Shown: positions 10,517-19,868 of the stretch, piece by piece
Layout: every line of letters begins with the position of its first letter
How positions within the stretch are numbered: the first letter of the stretch is position 1
Assembly (NCBI GenBank): GCA_002862125.1
Contig: PHSP01000003.1
Span: 1,116,001-1,180,000, forward strand
Origin: Methylobacter sp. KS41
GTDB taxonomy: Bacteria > Pseudomonadota > Gammaproteobacteria > Methylococcales > Methylomonadaceae
Direction: 5' to 3'
DNA length: 64,000 bases
Translations under genes and position numbers: made by a program
The notes under the pieces: model-generated
Told to the model about the DNA's origin: nothing
The model's database searches: none
Seen by the model: only the letters and a program-made list of their open reading frames with translations

Positions 10517-10681
10517 ATGAACAGACATAAGAAATCAGACGGGTTGATTAAACAATTATTCCTGATCTTTGGTTTAGGAATTGCCCTGCTTTTTTTTGCA
10601 CTTCTCGCAAGCGGTATTTTCTTTACGGGCGCAGTAGTGCAGGGTACAAATAGCGTTATTAAAGGCAATGTTCACCAGTAA
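10517..10681 (+). CDS. Possible 54-residue single-pass membrane protein
   Basis: An ATG-initiated frame encodes a short basic N-terminus (MNRHKKSDGLIK), one strongly hydrophobic helix (about residues 15-38) and a polar tail ending VIKGNVHQ. No family is recognised. No clear Shine-Dalgarno precedes it (CGTAACCTGAAAA). The helix followed by a short tail is what many small membrane proteins look like, but a chance frame cannot be excluded without conservation data. Confidence 0.35.
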   Translation: MNRHKKSDGLIKQLFLIFGLGIALLFFALLASGIFFTGAVVQGTNSVIKGNVHQ

Positions 10682-11180
10682 CTTTAATCGATTAACATAC
10701 TTGAGGCCCAAGAGAGCGTATTATAAATCGTCATGAATGGTTCAAGTCCAGGAAGTCCGGAGCGCAGAAACCGGAGGAAGTGTACATGAGGATCTCGAGC
10801 TCTGCGCTACGCGATTGCTTTTATAACATCCTCGATGATTTTCCCTTGCCCGATTTTTAGCCGGACACAGACGTTTCAGTATCCCTTTTGTAGCAAATAA
10901 CATAGGATTTTTTCAAATTGATCCTGCTATCGAAGATGCTCTTTCTTGCATGGGGGCGCTATGTTACGATGGGCAAAGTCATAAATGACCTACGGCACAT
11001 CTCGGTACAGCTAAGCGTCAGCTCGTTCGTGATAGCCCTTCGGCTTCATTCAAGAGAGCCTTGTTGAATTGACTAAGCCTTTAGTTCTGAGTGCAGGCAA
11101 AATATCAGGGCCGATAGTTTAGCTTCGGCCTGCCCTAGCTTAAGTTGAATGCTGTCTTTATTTAATCAGGAATATTAACG
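10682..11180. other. Non-coding stretch with stem-loops before the HerA-like gene
   Basis: No frame with a credible start was found in these 500 bases. The sequence contains a pairing AGCGCAGA (about 10761) with TCTGCGCT (about 10801) around a GGA-rich loop. A second hairpin near 11106-11132 has GGCCGA / TCGGCC arms. This could be a leader, a small RNA gene or mobile-element debris; nothing was recognised. Confidence 0.3.
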
Positions 11181-12647
11181 ATGCAGGAAATTTTAATCGG
11201 TGGCCAGAACGGCGCCCAGGTTGTTATGGATGCCGCAATGGGCAATCGCCATGGCATGATTTCAGGGGCGACCGGTACAGGTAAAACGATTACCCTGCAA
11301 ATTCTGGCGGAGGGTTTTTCAAAAATAGGCGTCCCTGTTTTTCTGGCCGATATCAAAGGCGACCTGTCCGGTATTACTGTGCCCGGTCAGCCGCATGAGA
11401 AAATTTCCGAGCGAGTCCAACAGATCGGCATGGCTAATTTTCAGCAGCGCGGTAATCCGGCCGTTTTCTGGGACATTTTTGCCAAATCAGGACATCCGGT
11501 TCGCACCACTATCTCGGATATGGGACCGTTGCTGCTGAGTAATCTGCTGGAATTGAATGACACGCAAACCGGCGTGCTCTATAGTTGTTTCAGGATCGCG
11601 GATGACAATGGCTTGTTATTGCTCGATTTAAAAGATCTGCGCGCGATGTTGCGCTGGATGGGCGATGCATCCAAAGAATTGAAAGGCGAGTACGGCAATA
11701 TTTCCACGGCAAGTCTTGGCTCTATACAAAGGCAATTATTGGTGCTCGGAGAGCAGGGCGCGGAACGCTTTTTTGGCGAACCCGCTATACAATTGGGAGA
11801 CTTCTGTAAAACGGATTTCTCAGGCAATGGGGTTATCAGTATTCTTGATGCGACCGAGCTGGCTACAAAATCGCCGCGTTTATATGCCACGTTTTTACTC
11901 TGGCTGCTGTCCGATCTATTCGAAACCTTACCGGAGGCGGGTGATGCAGATCGTCCCAGGCTGGTGTTGTTTTTTGATGAAGCGCATCTGCTTTTTGAGC
12001 AGGCGCCCAAGGTATTGGTTGATAAGATCGAACAAATCGTCAGGCTGATTCGTTCCAAGGGAGTGGGCGTGTATTTTATCAGCCAGAGTCCGCTGGATAT
12101 TCCTGAAGATATTTTGGGCCAGCTGGGCCTTAAAATTCAACATGCCTTAAGAGCTTACACGCCGAAAGACCAACAAGTCGTCAAAAGCGTCGCGGCGACT
12201 TTTCGTAGTAATCCCAAGCTGGATACTGAAGCCGTTATTCAGCAATTGAAGACAGGTGAAGCACTGGTTTCAGTGCTCAATAAAGATGGCAGTCCGGCGC
12301 CTGTTGAACGTATTTTCATTTGTCCCCCTGAGTCCCGGATTGGTCCGGTTACCGCCCAAGAACGCGGCGAAATGTTGCGCCGGTCGCCTTTTAGCGGCCG
12401 CTACGAGCAGGAGGTTGATCGAGAATCCGCTTATGAATTGCTCAAGAAAAAAGCAGAAAGGCAAACTGAAGCAGCGCTTGAAAAGCAACAATTGGAACGG
12501 CAGAAAGCAAAGGTTTCCACTAGAACCAGTAACCGGCAAAGCGCCGGTGAAGCATTGCTTACCAGTGCGGCGCGCGCAGCTGGAAGCTCATTAGGCCGGC
12601 AGATTATCCGGGGTATTATGGGGTCGTTATTGGGCGGCCGCCGGTAA
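11181..12647 (+). CDS. HerA-like / DUF853 (YjgR) ATPase
   Basis: The 488-residue product belongs to the YjgR/DUF853 branch of HerA/FtsK-type P-loop ATPases. Walker A is ISGATGTGKTI (residues 28-37). Walker B is in LVLFFDEAHLLF (about 255-266), and the sensor-like VYFISQSPLDIPEDILGQLG follows. The C-terminus (about 410-488) is a charged Lys/Gln-rich segment ending in a basic Gly/Arg tail. The family's cellular role is not established. An RBS-like CAGGAATATT precedes the ATG. Confidence 0.9.
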   Translation: MQEILIGGQNGAQVVMDAAMGNRHGMISGATGTGKTITLQILAEGFSKIGVPVFLADIKGDLSGITVPGQPHEKISERVQQIGMANFQQRGNPAVFWDIFAKSGHPVRTTISDMGPLLLSNLLELNDTQTGVLYSCFRIADDNGLLLLDLKDLRAMLRWMGDASKELKGEYGNISTASLGSIQRQLLVLGEQGAERFFGEPAIQLGDFCKTDFSGNGVISILDATELATKSPRLYATFLLWLLSDLFETLPEAGDADRPRLVLFFDEAHLLFEQAPKVLVDKIEQIVRLIRSKGVGVYFISQSPLDIPEDILGQLGLKIQHALRAYTPKDQQVVKSVAATFRSNPKLDTEAVIQQLKTGEALVSVLNKDGSPAPVERIFICPPESRIGPVTAQERGEMLRRSPFSGRYEQEVDRESAYELLKKKAERQTEAALEKQQLERQKAKVSTRTSNRQSAGEALLTSAARAAGSSLGRQIIRGIMGSLLGGRR

Positions 12648-12833
12648 CTATGAATATTGGTGGAAGTAGCATCTCGCGTTCTATGAGTGACCTTGCTAAC
12701 GGTGAATGGAGCTTAAGCCGCGATGGTCAAAGCCGAAGTCCATTTCAAAATAAAATGTCCGGATAGTCACGGAATTGGCAATGATTGCCGGACCAGATTC
12801 ATCAACTCAAATATCTAAATTTTGGAGTCCATC

Positions 12834-13391
12834 ATGAATGCTATTTTTTGCTCTTCCATAACCAACTATAAATTTTTCCACACATTGTTACTGGTCTTCA
12901 TGACGGCTTGTTTTCTAACAGCTTGTGAAAAAAGCAATCAGAACACTGTACCCATCAAGCAGGACGTTAAAAAATACGCGCAAGCGACAACTTTGGAAGG
13001 TCTCGTCACTGATAATGACGGGCCGGTAAAAGCAGGCAAAATCGAGGCGACAGATAATGGCGGAAAGCTTGTTGCAAGCGCAGCAATACAAAATGACGGC
13101 CAATACAGTATTGAAATTCCAGCAAATACTGTTTTGCCTATTGTCTTGACCTTTTATCCTGAAGCGGCGGATGGGGAAAAATTGAACACCGCAGTAGTGC
13201 ATCCGGCAATAACAAGATATGGCATTAATCCACTGAGTACGTCCATTGCCAAAAAGGCATTGGCTATGGGCGGCTATACCCATGCCAATATGGTAAGAGC
13301 AGCAGAAGGTACTGCAACGGTTCCTGACGCCAACAAGACGACGGAAGGTTTTCGCGGAGATCCTACGACGCAATATGGCGGCTGGCATTAA
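12834..13391 (+). CDS. Putative lipoprotein with carboxypeptidase-regulatory-like fold
   Basis: The ATG (MNAIFCSSI) follows TTTGGAGTCC. The product has a hydrophobic signal segment and lipobox FLTAC (Cys about residue 31), so it is likely lipid-anchored. Residues 50-110 (TLEGLVTDNDGPVKAGKIEA ... GQYSIEIP) resemble a beta-sandwich of the carboxypeptidase-regulatory/Big type. The C-terminal third is Ala/Thr-rich and ends DPTTQYGGWH. No specific function is recognised; there are no operon partners. Confidence 0.65.
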   Translation: MNAIFCSSITNYKFFHTLLLVFMTACFLTACEKSNQNTVPIKQDVKKYAQATTLEGLVTDNDGPVKAGKIEATDNGGKLVASAAIQNDGQYSIEIPANTVLPIVLTFYPEAADGEKLNTAVVHPAITRYGINPLSTSIAKKALAMGGYTHANMVRAAEGTATVPDANKTTEGFRGDPTTQYGGWH

Positions 13392-13418
13392 ACGTAGAAT
13401 TATTTCTTAGCGCAACCC

Positions 13419-13448
13419 CAACCCCTCCCGCCAACGGGATAGGGGTTG
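13419..13448. repeat. REP-like palindrome
   Basis: Arms CAACCCCT and AGGGGTTG enclose an inner CCCG-CCAA-CGGG stem. It lies 28 bases after the lipoprotein stop. It may be a dispersed palindromic repeat or act as a transcript 3' end; it has no U-tract. Confidence 0.5.
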
Positions 13449-13626
13449 TCCATCAAGAGTTCTCAAAGGCTCCAATCACTGAATAGTTAATTTAAAATTT
13501 AAAAACATAATGCAGATAAGCTTGCGCCGTTGCTGCTTAGAATATCCATGGTCATTCAAGGCTGATCATCACTGTGATCACTTTGGTTTTGATCGTTACA
13601 AAAAGAGCTACAGATTAAGGTAGAAA

Positions 13627-15954
13627 ATGAACTCCCCCATCGAATCAAAAGAAGAAATTAGCAGGCAGTTACATGATGCGGCGCTCGAATATCACGAATT
13701 TCCCACGCCCGGCAAAATCAGCGTTACGCCTACCAAGCAACTGACTAACCAGCGTGATCTTGCCTTGGCCTATTCGCCGGGAGTTGCGGCAGCTTGTGAA
13801 GAAATCGCCGCCGACCCAGCCAATGTATTTAAATATACTGCACGAGGCAATCTGGTCGCGGTTATTTCTAATGGGACAGCCGTGCTCGGCTTAGGCAACA
13901 TAGGCCCTCTGGCTGCCAAACCGGTCATGGAAGGGAAGGGCGTGTTATTCAAAAAATTCGCCGGTATTGATGTTTTTGATATCGAGATTAATGAACCGGA
14001 CCCGGATAAACTGTGCGACATTATTGCCTCGCTGGAGCCGACTTTTGGCGGCATCAATCTCGAAGATATTAAAGCCCCTGAATGCTTTTATATCGAGCGA
14101 AAATTACGCGAACGGATGAAAATACCAGTATTCCATGACGATCAGCACGGCACCGCGATTATTGTCGGCGCAGCTATTTTGAATGGTCTGAAAGTGGTCG
14201 GCAAGGACATTAAAAATTGTAAACTTGTTGTCTCCGGCGCGGGCGCGGCGGCATTTGCCTGTCTGGATTTGATTGTAGAACTCGGATTTCCGATTGAGAA
14301 TATCTACGTTACCGATCACGCCGGCGTCATTTTTAAAGGCCGCGTCGAAAAAGATCCGCATAAAGCGCGGTTTGCCCAGGAGACTTCTGCGCGAACCCTG
14401 GCGGAAGTCATGCCCGGCGCGGATATTTTTCTAGGGCTTTCCGCAGGCGGAATTTTGCAGCAAGACATGGTCAAAACCATGGCAACCCGGCCGTTGATTT
14501 TAGCGCTGGCCAATCCGACGCCAGAAATTTTGCCCGAAGAGGCCAAAGCGGTGCGCGAGGATGCAATCATTGCCACGGGACGCTCTGATTACCCCAATCA
14601 AGTCAACAATGTGCTGTGCTTTCCCTACATGTTCCGCGGCGCTCTTGACTGCGGAGCCACCACCATTACCCGGAAAATGGAAATTGCCGCCGTGCGCGCG
14701 ATTGCCGGTTTGGCGCAGGCTGAGCAATCGGATATTGTCGCCAGCGCCTACGGCATAGACGATTTGTCTTTTGGTCCGGATTACCTGATCCCCCTGCCGT
14801 TTGATCCGCGCCTGATGACCAAAATCGCTCCGGCCGTCGCCAAAGCAGCGGAAGAATCAGGTGTTGCAACCCGGCCGATTCATGATATGCAGGCCTATGT
14901 CGATCGCCTGCAGCAGTTTGTATATCACAGCGGTACTTTCATGAAACCGATCTTCCAAATTGCCAAAAATGCGGTTGCTGAGGGGAAGCGAATTGTGTTT
15001 GCCGAAGGTGAAGAAGAACGGGTGCTACGCGCCGTGCAAGTTATTGTGGATGAAAAAATCGCCATCCCTATTTTGATTGGCCGCCCTGCCGTATTGAAAT
15101 TTCGCATCGAAAAATACGGTTTACGTATCAGGCCCGATGTCGATTTTGTGATTGTCAATCCCGAATTTGACGAGCGCTACCGTGATTTTTGGCAGACTTA
15201 CCTGAAAATGACTGTACGCAAAGGCGTCACCGAGCAATATGCCAAGCTGGAAATGCGCCGCCGCCACACCTTGATAGGCGCAATGCTGGTTCATAAAGGC
15301 GATGCCGACGGCATGATTTGCGGAACTTTCGGGAATAATATCCAGCATTTGCATTATGTTGACCAAGTATTGGGTAAGCGCCCGGACGTCAATATCTATG
15401 CCGCTATGAACATCATTATCTTGCCTGAATGCCAGATTATATTGGCCGATACCCACGTCAATGAAAATCCGACGGCTGCCCAGCTTGCCGAAATTACTCT
15501 GTTAGCCGCGGAAAAAATGCGTCGCTTCGGCATGGCGCCGCGTGTCGCTTTGCTATCGCATTCCAGTTTCGGCTCCAGCAATAGTGAGTCCGCCCAAAAA
15601 ATGCGCGCTGCGTTGGCAATCATCCAGGAACGGGCGCCGGAACTTGAAGTCGATGGCGAAATGCACGGCGATGCCGCGCTAAACTATGAATTGTTGAAAA
15701 AAATGATGCCGGATTCGAAGTTGAAAGGCAGCGCCAACCTGCTGGTTTTGCCTAATATAGATGCTGCCAACATTGCCTACAACCTGCTCAAGACTGCCGC
15801 GGGTTACGGCGTCGCCATTGGTCCCGTGATGCTCGGTTGCGCCAAGCCGGTTCATATCCTCACTCCATCCGCCACAGTGCGCCGTATTATCAATATGACG
15901 GCCTTGTGTGTGTTGGATGCGACCGAAGAACGCTTTGGAGCAATTGCAAGATAG
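13627..15954 (+). CDS. maeB: NADP-dependent malic enzyme with phosphotransacetylase-like domain
   Basis: MaeB decarboxylates malate to pyruvate with NADP reduction. The 775-residue product has an N-terminal malic enzyme domain (about 20-160, with [13 protein letters not shown]). A Rossmann domain follows (about 165-415, [16 protein letters not shown] and [14 protein letters not shown]). The C-terminal PTA-like domain (about 440-765) in this family regulates the enzyme rather than transferring acetyl groups. Length is as expected. It is monocistronic; the gap upstream carries a TGATCA-N6-TGATCA repeat near 13563. Confidence 0.95.
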   Translation: MNSPIESKEEISRQLHDAALEYHEFPTPGKISVTPTKQLTNQRDLALAYSPGVAAACEEIAADPANVFKYTARGNLVAVISNGTAVLGLGNIGPLAAKPVMEGKGVLFKKFAGIDVFDIEINEPDPDKLCDIIASLEPTFGGINLEDIKAPECFYIERKLRERMKIPVFHDDQHGTAIIVGAAILNGLKVVGKDIKNCKLVVSGAGAAAFACLDLIVELGFPIENIYVTDHAGVIFKGRVEKDPHKARFAQETSARTLAEVMPGADIFLGLSAGGILQQDMVKTMATRPLILALANPTPEILPEEAKAVREDAIIATGRSDYPNQVNNVLCFPYMFRGALDCGATTITRKMEIAAVRAIAGLAQAEQSDIVASAYGIDDLSFGPDYLIPLPFDPRLMTKIAPAVAKAAEESGVATRPIHDMQAYVDRLQQFVYHSGTFMKPIFQIAKNAVAEGKRIVFAEGEEERVLRAVQVIVDEKIAIPILIGRPAVLKFRIEKYGLRIRPDVDFVIVNPEFDERYRDFWQTYLKMTVRKGVTEQYAKLEMRRRHTLIGAMLVHKGDADGMICGTFGNNIQHLHYVDQVLGKRPDVNIYAAMNIIILPECQIILADTHVNENPTAAQLAEITLLAAEKMRRFGMAPRVALLSHSSFGSSNSESAQKMRAALAIIQERAPELEVDGEMHGDAALNYELLKKMMPDSKLKGSANLLVLPNIDAANIAYNLLKTAAGYGVAIGPVMLGCAKPVHILTPSATVRRIINMTALCVLDATEERFGAIAR

Positions 15955-16334
15955 CTTATTACACTGGTTAATAAACATGCGTTATCGGGCGGGCGTATGT
16001 TGTATGGTGTATCACGGAAAGCCGATGTATGCGGCGGTTTTCCGGTCCTAATCCGCCTCGTAAGAGTTTATGTCTTGAAAATAAGGCGAAAAATTTCAGT
16101 GATGTGTATTATCGTTTGGTTTGCATATTATTTTTTTGAATTAGAGCAAGTATGATTACAAAGCCTGAGAGATAAAAGGGTTATTCATTCAGTCTCTTGA
16201 ACTTGGGAAAAATATAAAGTTAGTGCTTCTTTTAATAACTCCACCGTAGTTAAGGTAACTTTAATCAATGGGAGGGCATAATCGGTTTGGAGGACAAATA
16301 GGTATGCACTATTCCTTTTTGACCTGTCACTATA
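15955..16334. other. Gene-free stretch after maeB
   Basis: No credible frame, RNA gene or repeat was recognised. The sequence is AT-rich with no U-tract terminator directly after maeB. Confidence 0.4.
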
Positions 16335-16364
16335 TTCATCCTCACCAGACACATTGAGGATGAA
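16335..16364 (+). promoter_or_regulatory. 10-bp perfect hairpin covering a Shine-Dalgarno
   Basis: Arms TTCATCCTCA and TGAGGATGAA pair perfectly around a ten-base loop. The 3' arm includes GAGGAT, correctly spaced for the ATG at 16368, which opens a 46-codon frame overlapping the next gene. If transcribed, this would mask the ribosome binding site. It may be a translational switch or just an inverted repeat. Confidence 0.4.
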
Positions 16365-16444
16365 ATCATGAGTAATTCAAGCCAAATTCCTTGGCCAATT
16401 GGCTGTCGTTCCTTAAAACCGGAACAATCTTTTGGGAGAAAACT

Positions 16445-17422
16445 ATGCCAGCTACAAATAAAACGACTTATGCAGTCATTCCTTTTGTCATCTTCGGCAT
16501 TATTTTGATAACTGCATTTTTTTTAAAGTACTTTGAGCCAATGCTACCGGTGACCCTCCGGAGTTGGGCTGATCATTTTTCAATTGCGTTGATCGTCGCC
16601 GTTGTGATCGGCTTAACTTATGAATATACATCACATCTATTTCGTGAAGAGATTTTGAAAAATCTTCTACATGAGAGCCAAGAGCAGGTCTACCAGGCTT
16701 TGAGAGCCTATAGCGTACTTACACCTGATGAAGTTTTTCGGTTATTGAAGGAGATAGCCAGCCAGATCGATCAGACGCCTACGCTGCTTTATCCTGCACG
16801 GCCAGATAGCGCAGAATATACATTCACCGAAAGCATGGAATTTTTTGACACGCTAGTCAATATGCGGCCGAAAGAAATCGTAAAAATACTCAGTACCTGG
16901 ATAGAACCCAAAAGCCACAAAAACCTTAAATATCTTGCTAGTGATTTTATTGGAAGATACCAGCTCACTGAAATTTCTGAGGAACTTCGCCGCCAGGCGG
17001 AACCGGTTTTACGCTTGGGTAACCTTACTGAAGACAACAGGGGCTGGGTGTTAAATTATATTTGGGCACATTCCCGTTGCGAGAAACCCATGTACAAAAG
17101 TCTCGGGGATGTTATGCGCACCACTTCAGATCATGAAATCGAAAAGTGGATTCTTTTCCTACCGGTGCAAATGCCGTCAATTGAGTTTGCCCAGATGATT
17201 AATGACTATCTGGAACGGGACGCGCCAATCGCTGATGATAATCTATTGCTCGTTATTCAGGCGGTTGCCTCTTTGCATCGAGCTCATATAATCGATAGTG
17301 CTGCATTGCTAAAGAAATTTCCAAACCGCTTTGGCCCTCATCATCAGGAAGATGTGGAGCGTATTTGGAGGAATTACGCACTTGTGCCTGAAGAATTGAA
17401 AGGAATATTTTTTCAAGCGTGA
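16445..17422 (+). CDS. Unknown protein with two N-terminal membrane helices
   Basis: No family was recognised. The ATG giving MPATNKTTYAVIPF follows GGGAGAAAACT and is chosen over an upstream TTG. Residues 8-29 and about 47-66 are hydrophobic helices, followed by a soluble domain of about 255 residues rich in charged helices (HESQEQVYQALRAY, ILSTWIEPKSHKNL, ITDNRGW-like turns). This suggests a membrane-anchored cytoplasmic domain. A short frame (16368-16508, MSNSSQIPWPIGC) overlaps its start in another phase. It has no operon partner and stands in a variable region. Confidence 0.6.
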   Translation: MPATNKTTYAVIPFVIFGIILITAFFLKYFEPMLPVTLRSWADHFSIALIVAVVIGLTYEYTSHLFREEILKNLLHESQEQVYQALRAYSVLTPDEVFRLLKEIASQIDQTPTLLYPARPDSAEYTFTESMEFFDTLVNMRPKEIVKILSTWIEPKSHKNLKYLASDFIGRYQLTEISEELRRQAEPVLRLGNLTEDNRGWVLNYIWAHSRCEKPMYKSLGDVMRTTSDHEIEKWILFLPVQMPSIEFAQMINDYLERDAPIADDNLLLVIQAVASLHRAHIIDSAALLKKFPNRFGPHHQEDVERIWRNYALVPEELKGIFFQA

Positions 17423-17770
17423 TCTCACCGCCTTTTAGAGTGATCGTTTTCATAACCAGATTGGGTAAAAAAGTTGCTTCAGAATCTTCAGAAGTACGTA
17501 AGGCTTTGCTGCCAATAGCAATTTAGTTACAGAGTAGAATATAGCGTTGGTAAACAGATTTATTGCTTCCCCACTGTTTTTTCCGCGCGTTGAAGTTAGA
17601 AGCGGCAGGAAGAAAATAGTGAATCGAGACCGAAGCCTTAAACACTGGCTCTAAGCATTTGTATTGAAGCCAAACGAAACAGTGTTTTTTGTAGGCATTG
17701 GTGCCTGGAGCAGGGCGGCATGAAGAACACGTATTGACTGGATGTGCTTATGCAGTCGACAACGTTGTAA

Positions 17771-18052
17771 TGTGATGGAAGATTATATGAGGAAATCATC
17801 AAGGTAAAACAAGATGATTTATCAACGGCGTTTGCTCTTGCGAGCGGACCAGCTTCACAAACCCCCGGTTCTATCTATTTCACATCCTTAGGAAACTTGG
17901 TATTCAACGACATCACGTCGCTCTTATTCCAAGCAAATTTGGCTACAGTACCGCTCCCGGTCGCGTTTCCTCTATTTGCTGTTGGCCTGGGAGTGATGTG
18001 TTTGGTTGACTGGCGCAGGAGAACGGGGGTTTCGAACGCCATTCCAGTATGA
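17771..18052 (+). pseudogene. C-terminal remnant of a PEP-CTERM-like protein
   Basis: An open frame of 94 codons without a usable start encodes, at its 3' end, TVPLPVAFPLFAVGLGVMCL followed by VDWRRRTG. That is the VPLP motif, hydrophobic helix and Arg-rich tail of a PEP-CTERM/exosortase sorting signal in its common gammaproteobacterial form. Upstream residues (IYFTSLGNLVFNDITS) could be the end of the passenger domain. No N-terminus or signal peptide is found, so it is called a fragment; the assignment rests on the tripartite tail alone. Confidence 0.5.
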
Positions 18053-18205
18053 TCTCCTAACAAAATTCAGGAATCCATAAGCCATGCGCTGTCACAAACT
18101 TATACGCCAGACGAGATTTGTAACCCCGTCTGTCCATCGGTAATAACATAGTTTTCGTATTGTATAACCAGGTGTGTGTTGTTGATTGCAGTTGGTTATA
18201 CAATG

Positions 18206-18544
18206 TTATTGTTGCGGTTGCCCCCAGTTTTGCTCCTGTTGCCCCCAGTTTTGTTCTTGCTGCGTCGGCTGTTGACCCCAGTTTTGTTCTTGCTGCGCCG
18301 GCTGTTGACCCCAATTTTGCCCTTGCTGCACCTGTTCTTGCTGCCAATTATGCTCTTGGCTCCAATTTTGCTCTTGCTGTGCTGGCTGTTGTCCCCAATT
18401 TTGTCCCTGCTGCACCTGCTCTTGCTGCCAATTTGGCCCTTGCTGAGATTGATTATTGGGGTTTTGTTGTTGATTGATCGGATAATCGCCATGCGCACAA
18501 ACGCTAAACAGCAATACCGGTATCATTAAAGATATCTTATTCAT
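18206..18544 (-). CDS. Exported Gln/Asn-rich tandem-repeat protein
   Basis: The ATG follows TTTTAGGGACATTAAT, a good Shine-Dalgarno. A signal peptide (MNKISLMIPVLLFSVCAHG) precedes about 90 residues made almost only of Q, N, W, G, E and P. A 28-residue unit starting NWQQEQVQQGQNWGQQPAQQ occurs at residues 38 and 66. Within it, Trp recurs about every 11 residues in QNWGQQ. No known family. The composition resembles prion-like or matrix proteins; function is unknown. Overlapping open frames on both strands are by-products of the repeat. Confidence 0.7.
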   Translation of the reverse strand: MNKISLMIPVLLFSVCAHGDYPINQQQNPNNQSQQGPNWQQEQVQQGQNWGQQPAQQEQNWSQEHNWQQEQVQQGQNWGQQPAQQEQNWGQQPTQQEQNWGQQEQNWGQPQQ

Positions 18545-18939
18545 ATTAATGTCCCTAAAATCTAGTAAAACAGTCTGGCTATATAGGCGTATTGTTATTC
18601 AATGTAAAGGTTTATTTCTGGTCATGCCCAATTGTCTATCCACCCGTAAGCCTAATCGTATGATTTGATGGCCATTCAGGGAATAAAAGAGGTCAATATT
18701 ACCTTGAATGGCTGATTGTTGCGCATTATCACATCACACTTAATCTCACATTGTAACAATGCGATTGATATAATTCACTCACTGGAAAAGCGCTATCATT
18801 GCACTTCTCAAGACAATGACGGACAGAGTACGTTAATGAGTATGGACATTGTGCGGCTTATTGGAATTTTGGCATGATTGAAGGACAGCAGGTGCAAAGT
18901 ATTACAGGATTGGCATCGCCTTAATTTTAAGCAGCAGCA
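18545..18939. other. Gene-free stretch between two exported-protein genes
   Basis: No credible coding frame was seen. An imperfect inverted repeat (GGCCATTCAGGG near 18670 and CCTTGAATGGCT near 18702) is present; its role is unknown. Confidence 0.35.
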
Positions 18940-19260
18940 TTATCTTGCCATGCCGTTACCCAAATATGAACCGGCAGCGGCGCCAATACCAGAAATAATT
19001 GGATTGCCTCCACCCAGTTCGTAGCCCAAAACACTACCTACAACACCGCCAGCCAACCCTTGATGGGAACGCTGATCATTGCTGTAAAAACGTGGCGGCG
19101 GCGGTGGAGCGTATTGCGGGGCCATTCCATAATAGCCGCCTCCTGCCGGTCCGTAATAGCGATTACCGTGGCGACCATGATGTTCGTGCTCTCCTTCATC
19201 GGCTAATGCAAGCGACGAAAATGCAAAACAAAAAAGGGCAAGGGCGGTGATTCTGAACAT
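18940..19260 (-). CDS. Exported glycine-zipper protein
   Basis: The 106-residue product has a signal peptide (MFRITALALFCFAFSSLALA), a His/Glu-rich segment (DEGEHEHHGRHG, a possible metal-binding stretch), a Tyr/Gly/Pro-rich middle (GPAGGGYYGMAPQY, PPPPPRF), and a C-terminal glycine-zipper (GLAGGVVGSVLGYELGGG ... ISGIGAAAGSYLG). This is typical of the glycine-zipper 2TM outer-membrane or periplasmic family. Specific function is unknown. The ATG has GGAGTTTTAAC upstream. Confidence 0.75.
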   Translation of the reverse strand: MFRITALALFCFAFSSLALADEGEHEHHGRHGNRYYGPAGGGYYGMAPQYAPPPPPRFYSNDQRSHQGLAGGVVGSVLGYELGGGNPIISGIGAAAGSYLGNGMAR

Positions 19261-19474
19261 GTTAAAACTCCTTTATTTGAAAAATAGTTTAGTTGCAGAA
19301 GATTCTACAGAACGTTGCTGAATTCTTGATTAGGGATGTATTAAGAATTGATTAACCCCAGTACGGCACTTTATTGAATTCGCGAACTTTCTTGGTCCGG
19401 TCGCTGAGGATACGGGAAATAAACGAAGGCGGAAATGTTTAATTGGCTAACAATTATGTCTTCTCCACTGCGGG

Positions 19475-19798
19475 ATGCTGAGCGTGGCGATTGGATGGTT
19501 GTGCGGTCTTGGAATTATTGGGGGAACGATTATGGTCAGTACGCTACCGGCATTGATTGCGACGCGCATTTTTGGGACGGTATTATTATTTGGTACTGGA
19601 GTCCTTTTTCGTGTATATCTTTCCGCGTATTTTATTTTAGTGAATAAACCGGCAGAACGACAAGGACATCGAGTGTTGAAACAAACGTTCAAGCATCAAG
19701 GTTTTGATAGATGTAGGGACATTGCTATCGAAAAGGATTTAATTCAAGGGTGCATGATTTCGTGCCCACTCGGAATGATTAAACTTGTTTATGGTTAA
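19475..19798 (+). CDS. Possible small membrane protein, unknown
   Basis: The 107-codon frame from ATG (MLSVAIGWLCGLGIIGG) has two hydrophobic stretches (about 3-28 and 32-56) followed by a basic, polar tail ending CPLGMIKLVYG. No clear ribosome binding site (CTGCGGG) and no family match are evident. It may be the remnant of a larger gene. It is reported because it is the most plausible frame between the glycine-zipper gene and bfr. Confidence 0.3.
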   Translation: MLSVAIGWLCGLGIIGGTIMVSTLPALIATRIFGTVLLFGTGVLFRVYLSAYFILVNKPAERQGHRVLKQTFKHQGFDRCRDIAIEKDLIQGCMISCPLGMIKLVYG

Positions 19799-19868
19799 GC
19801 AAAAAACGAAAATACCGGCAAACGGCGAACCCAGGCTTATAAAGGCGGAAAAGCAGATCCGATCCGTT

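Noticed and set aside
10780..10800. ACATGAGGATC resembling the MS2 coat-protein operator
   Set aside because: Without the flanking complementary stem it is a chance match.
18160..18529. Two long plus-strand frames rich in Val/Ala/Pro/Leu over the Q/N-rich gene
   Set aside because: They are complements of the minus-strand repeat, lack ribosome binding sites, and the minus-strand frame alone has a signal peptide and good Shine-Dalgarno.
18196..18544. Tandem repeats as a possible CRISPR array
   Set aside because: The repeat is coding (84-bp unit in frame) with no spacers of similar size and no cas genes.
19447..19692. Minus-strand 81-codon frame opposite the small membrane frame
   Set aside because: No ribosome binding site, no signal or domain; the composition looks like a complement artefact.
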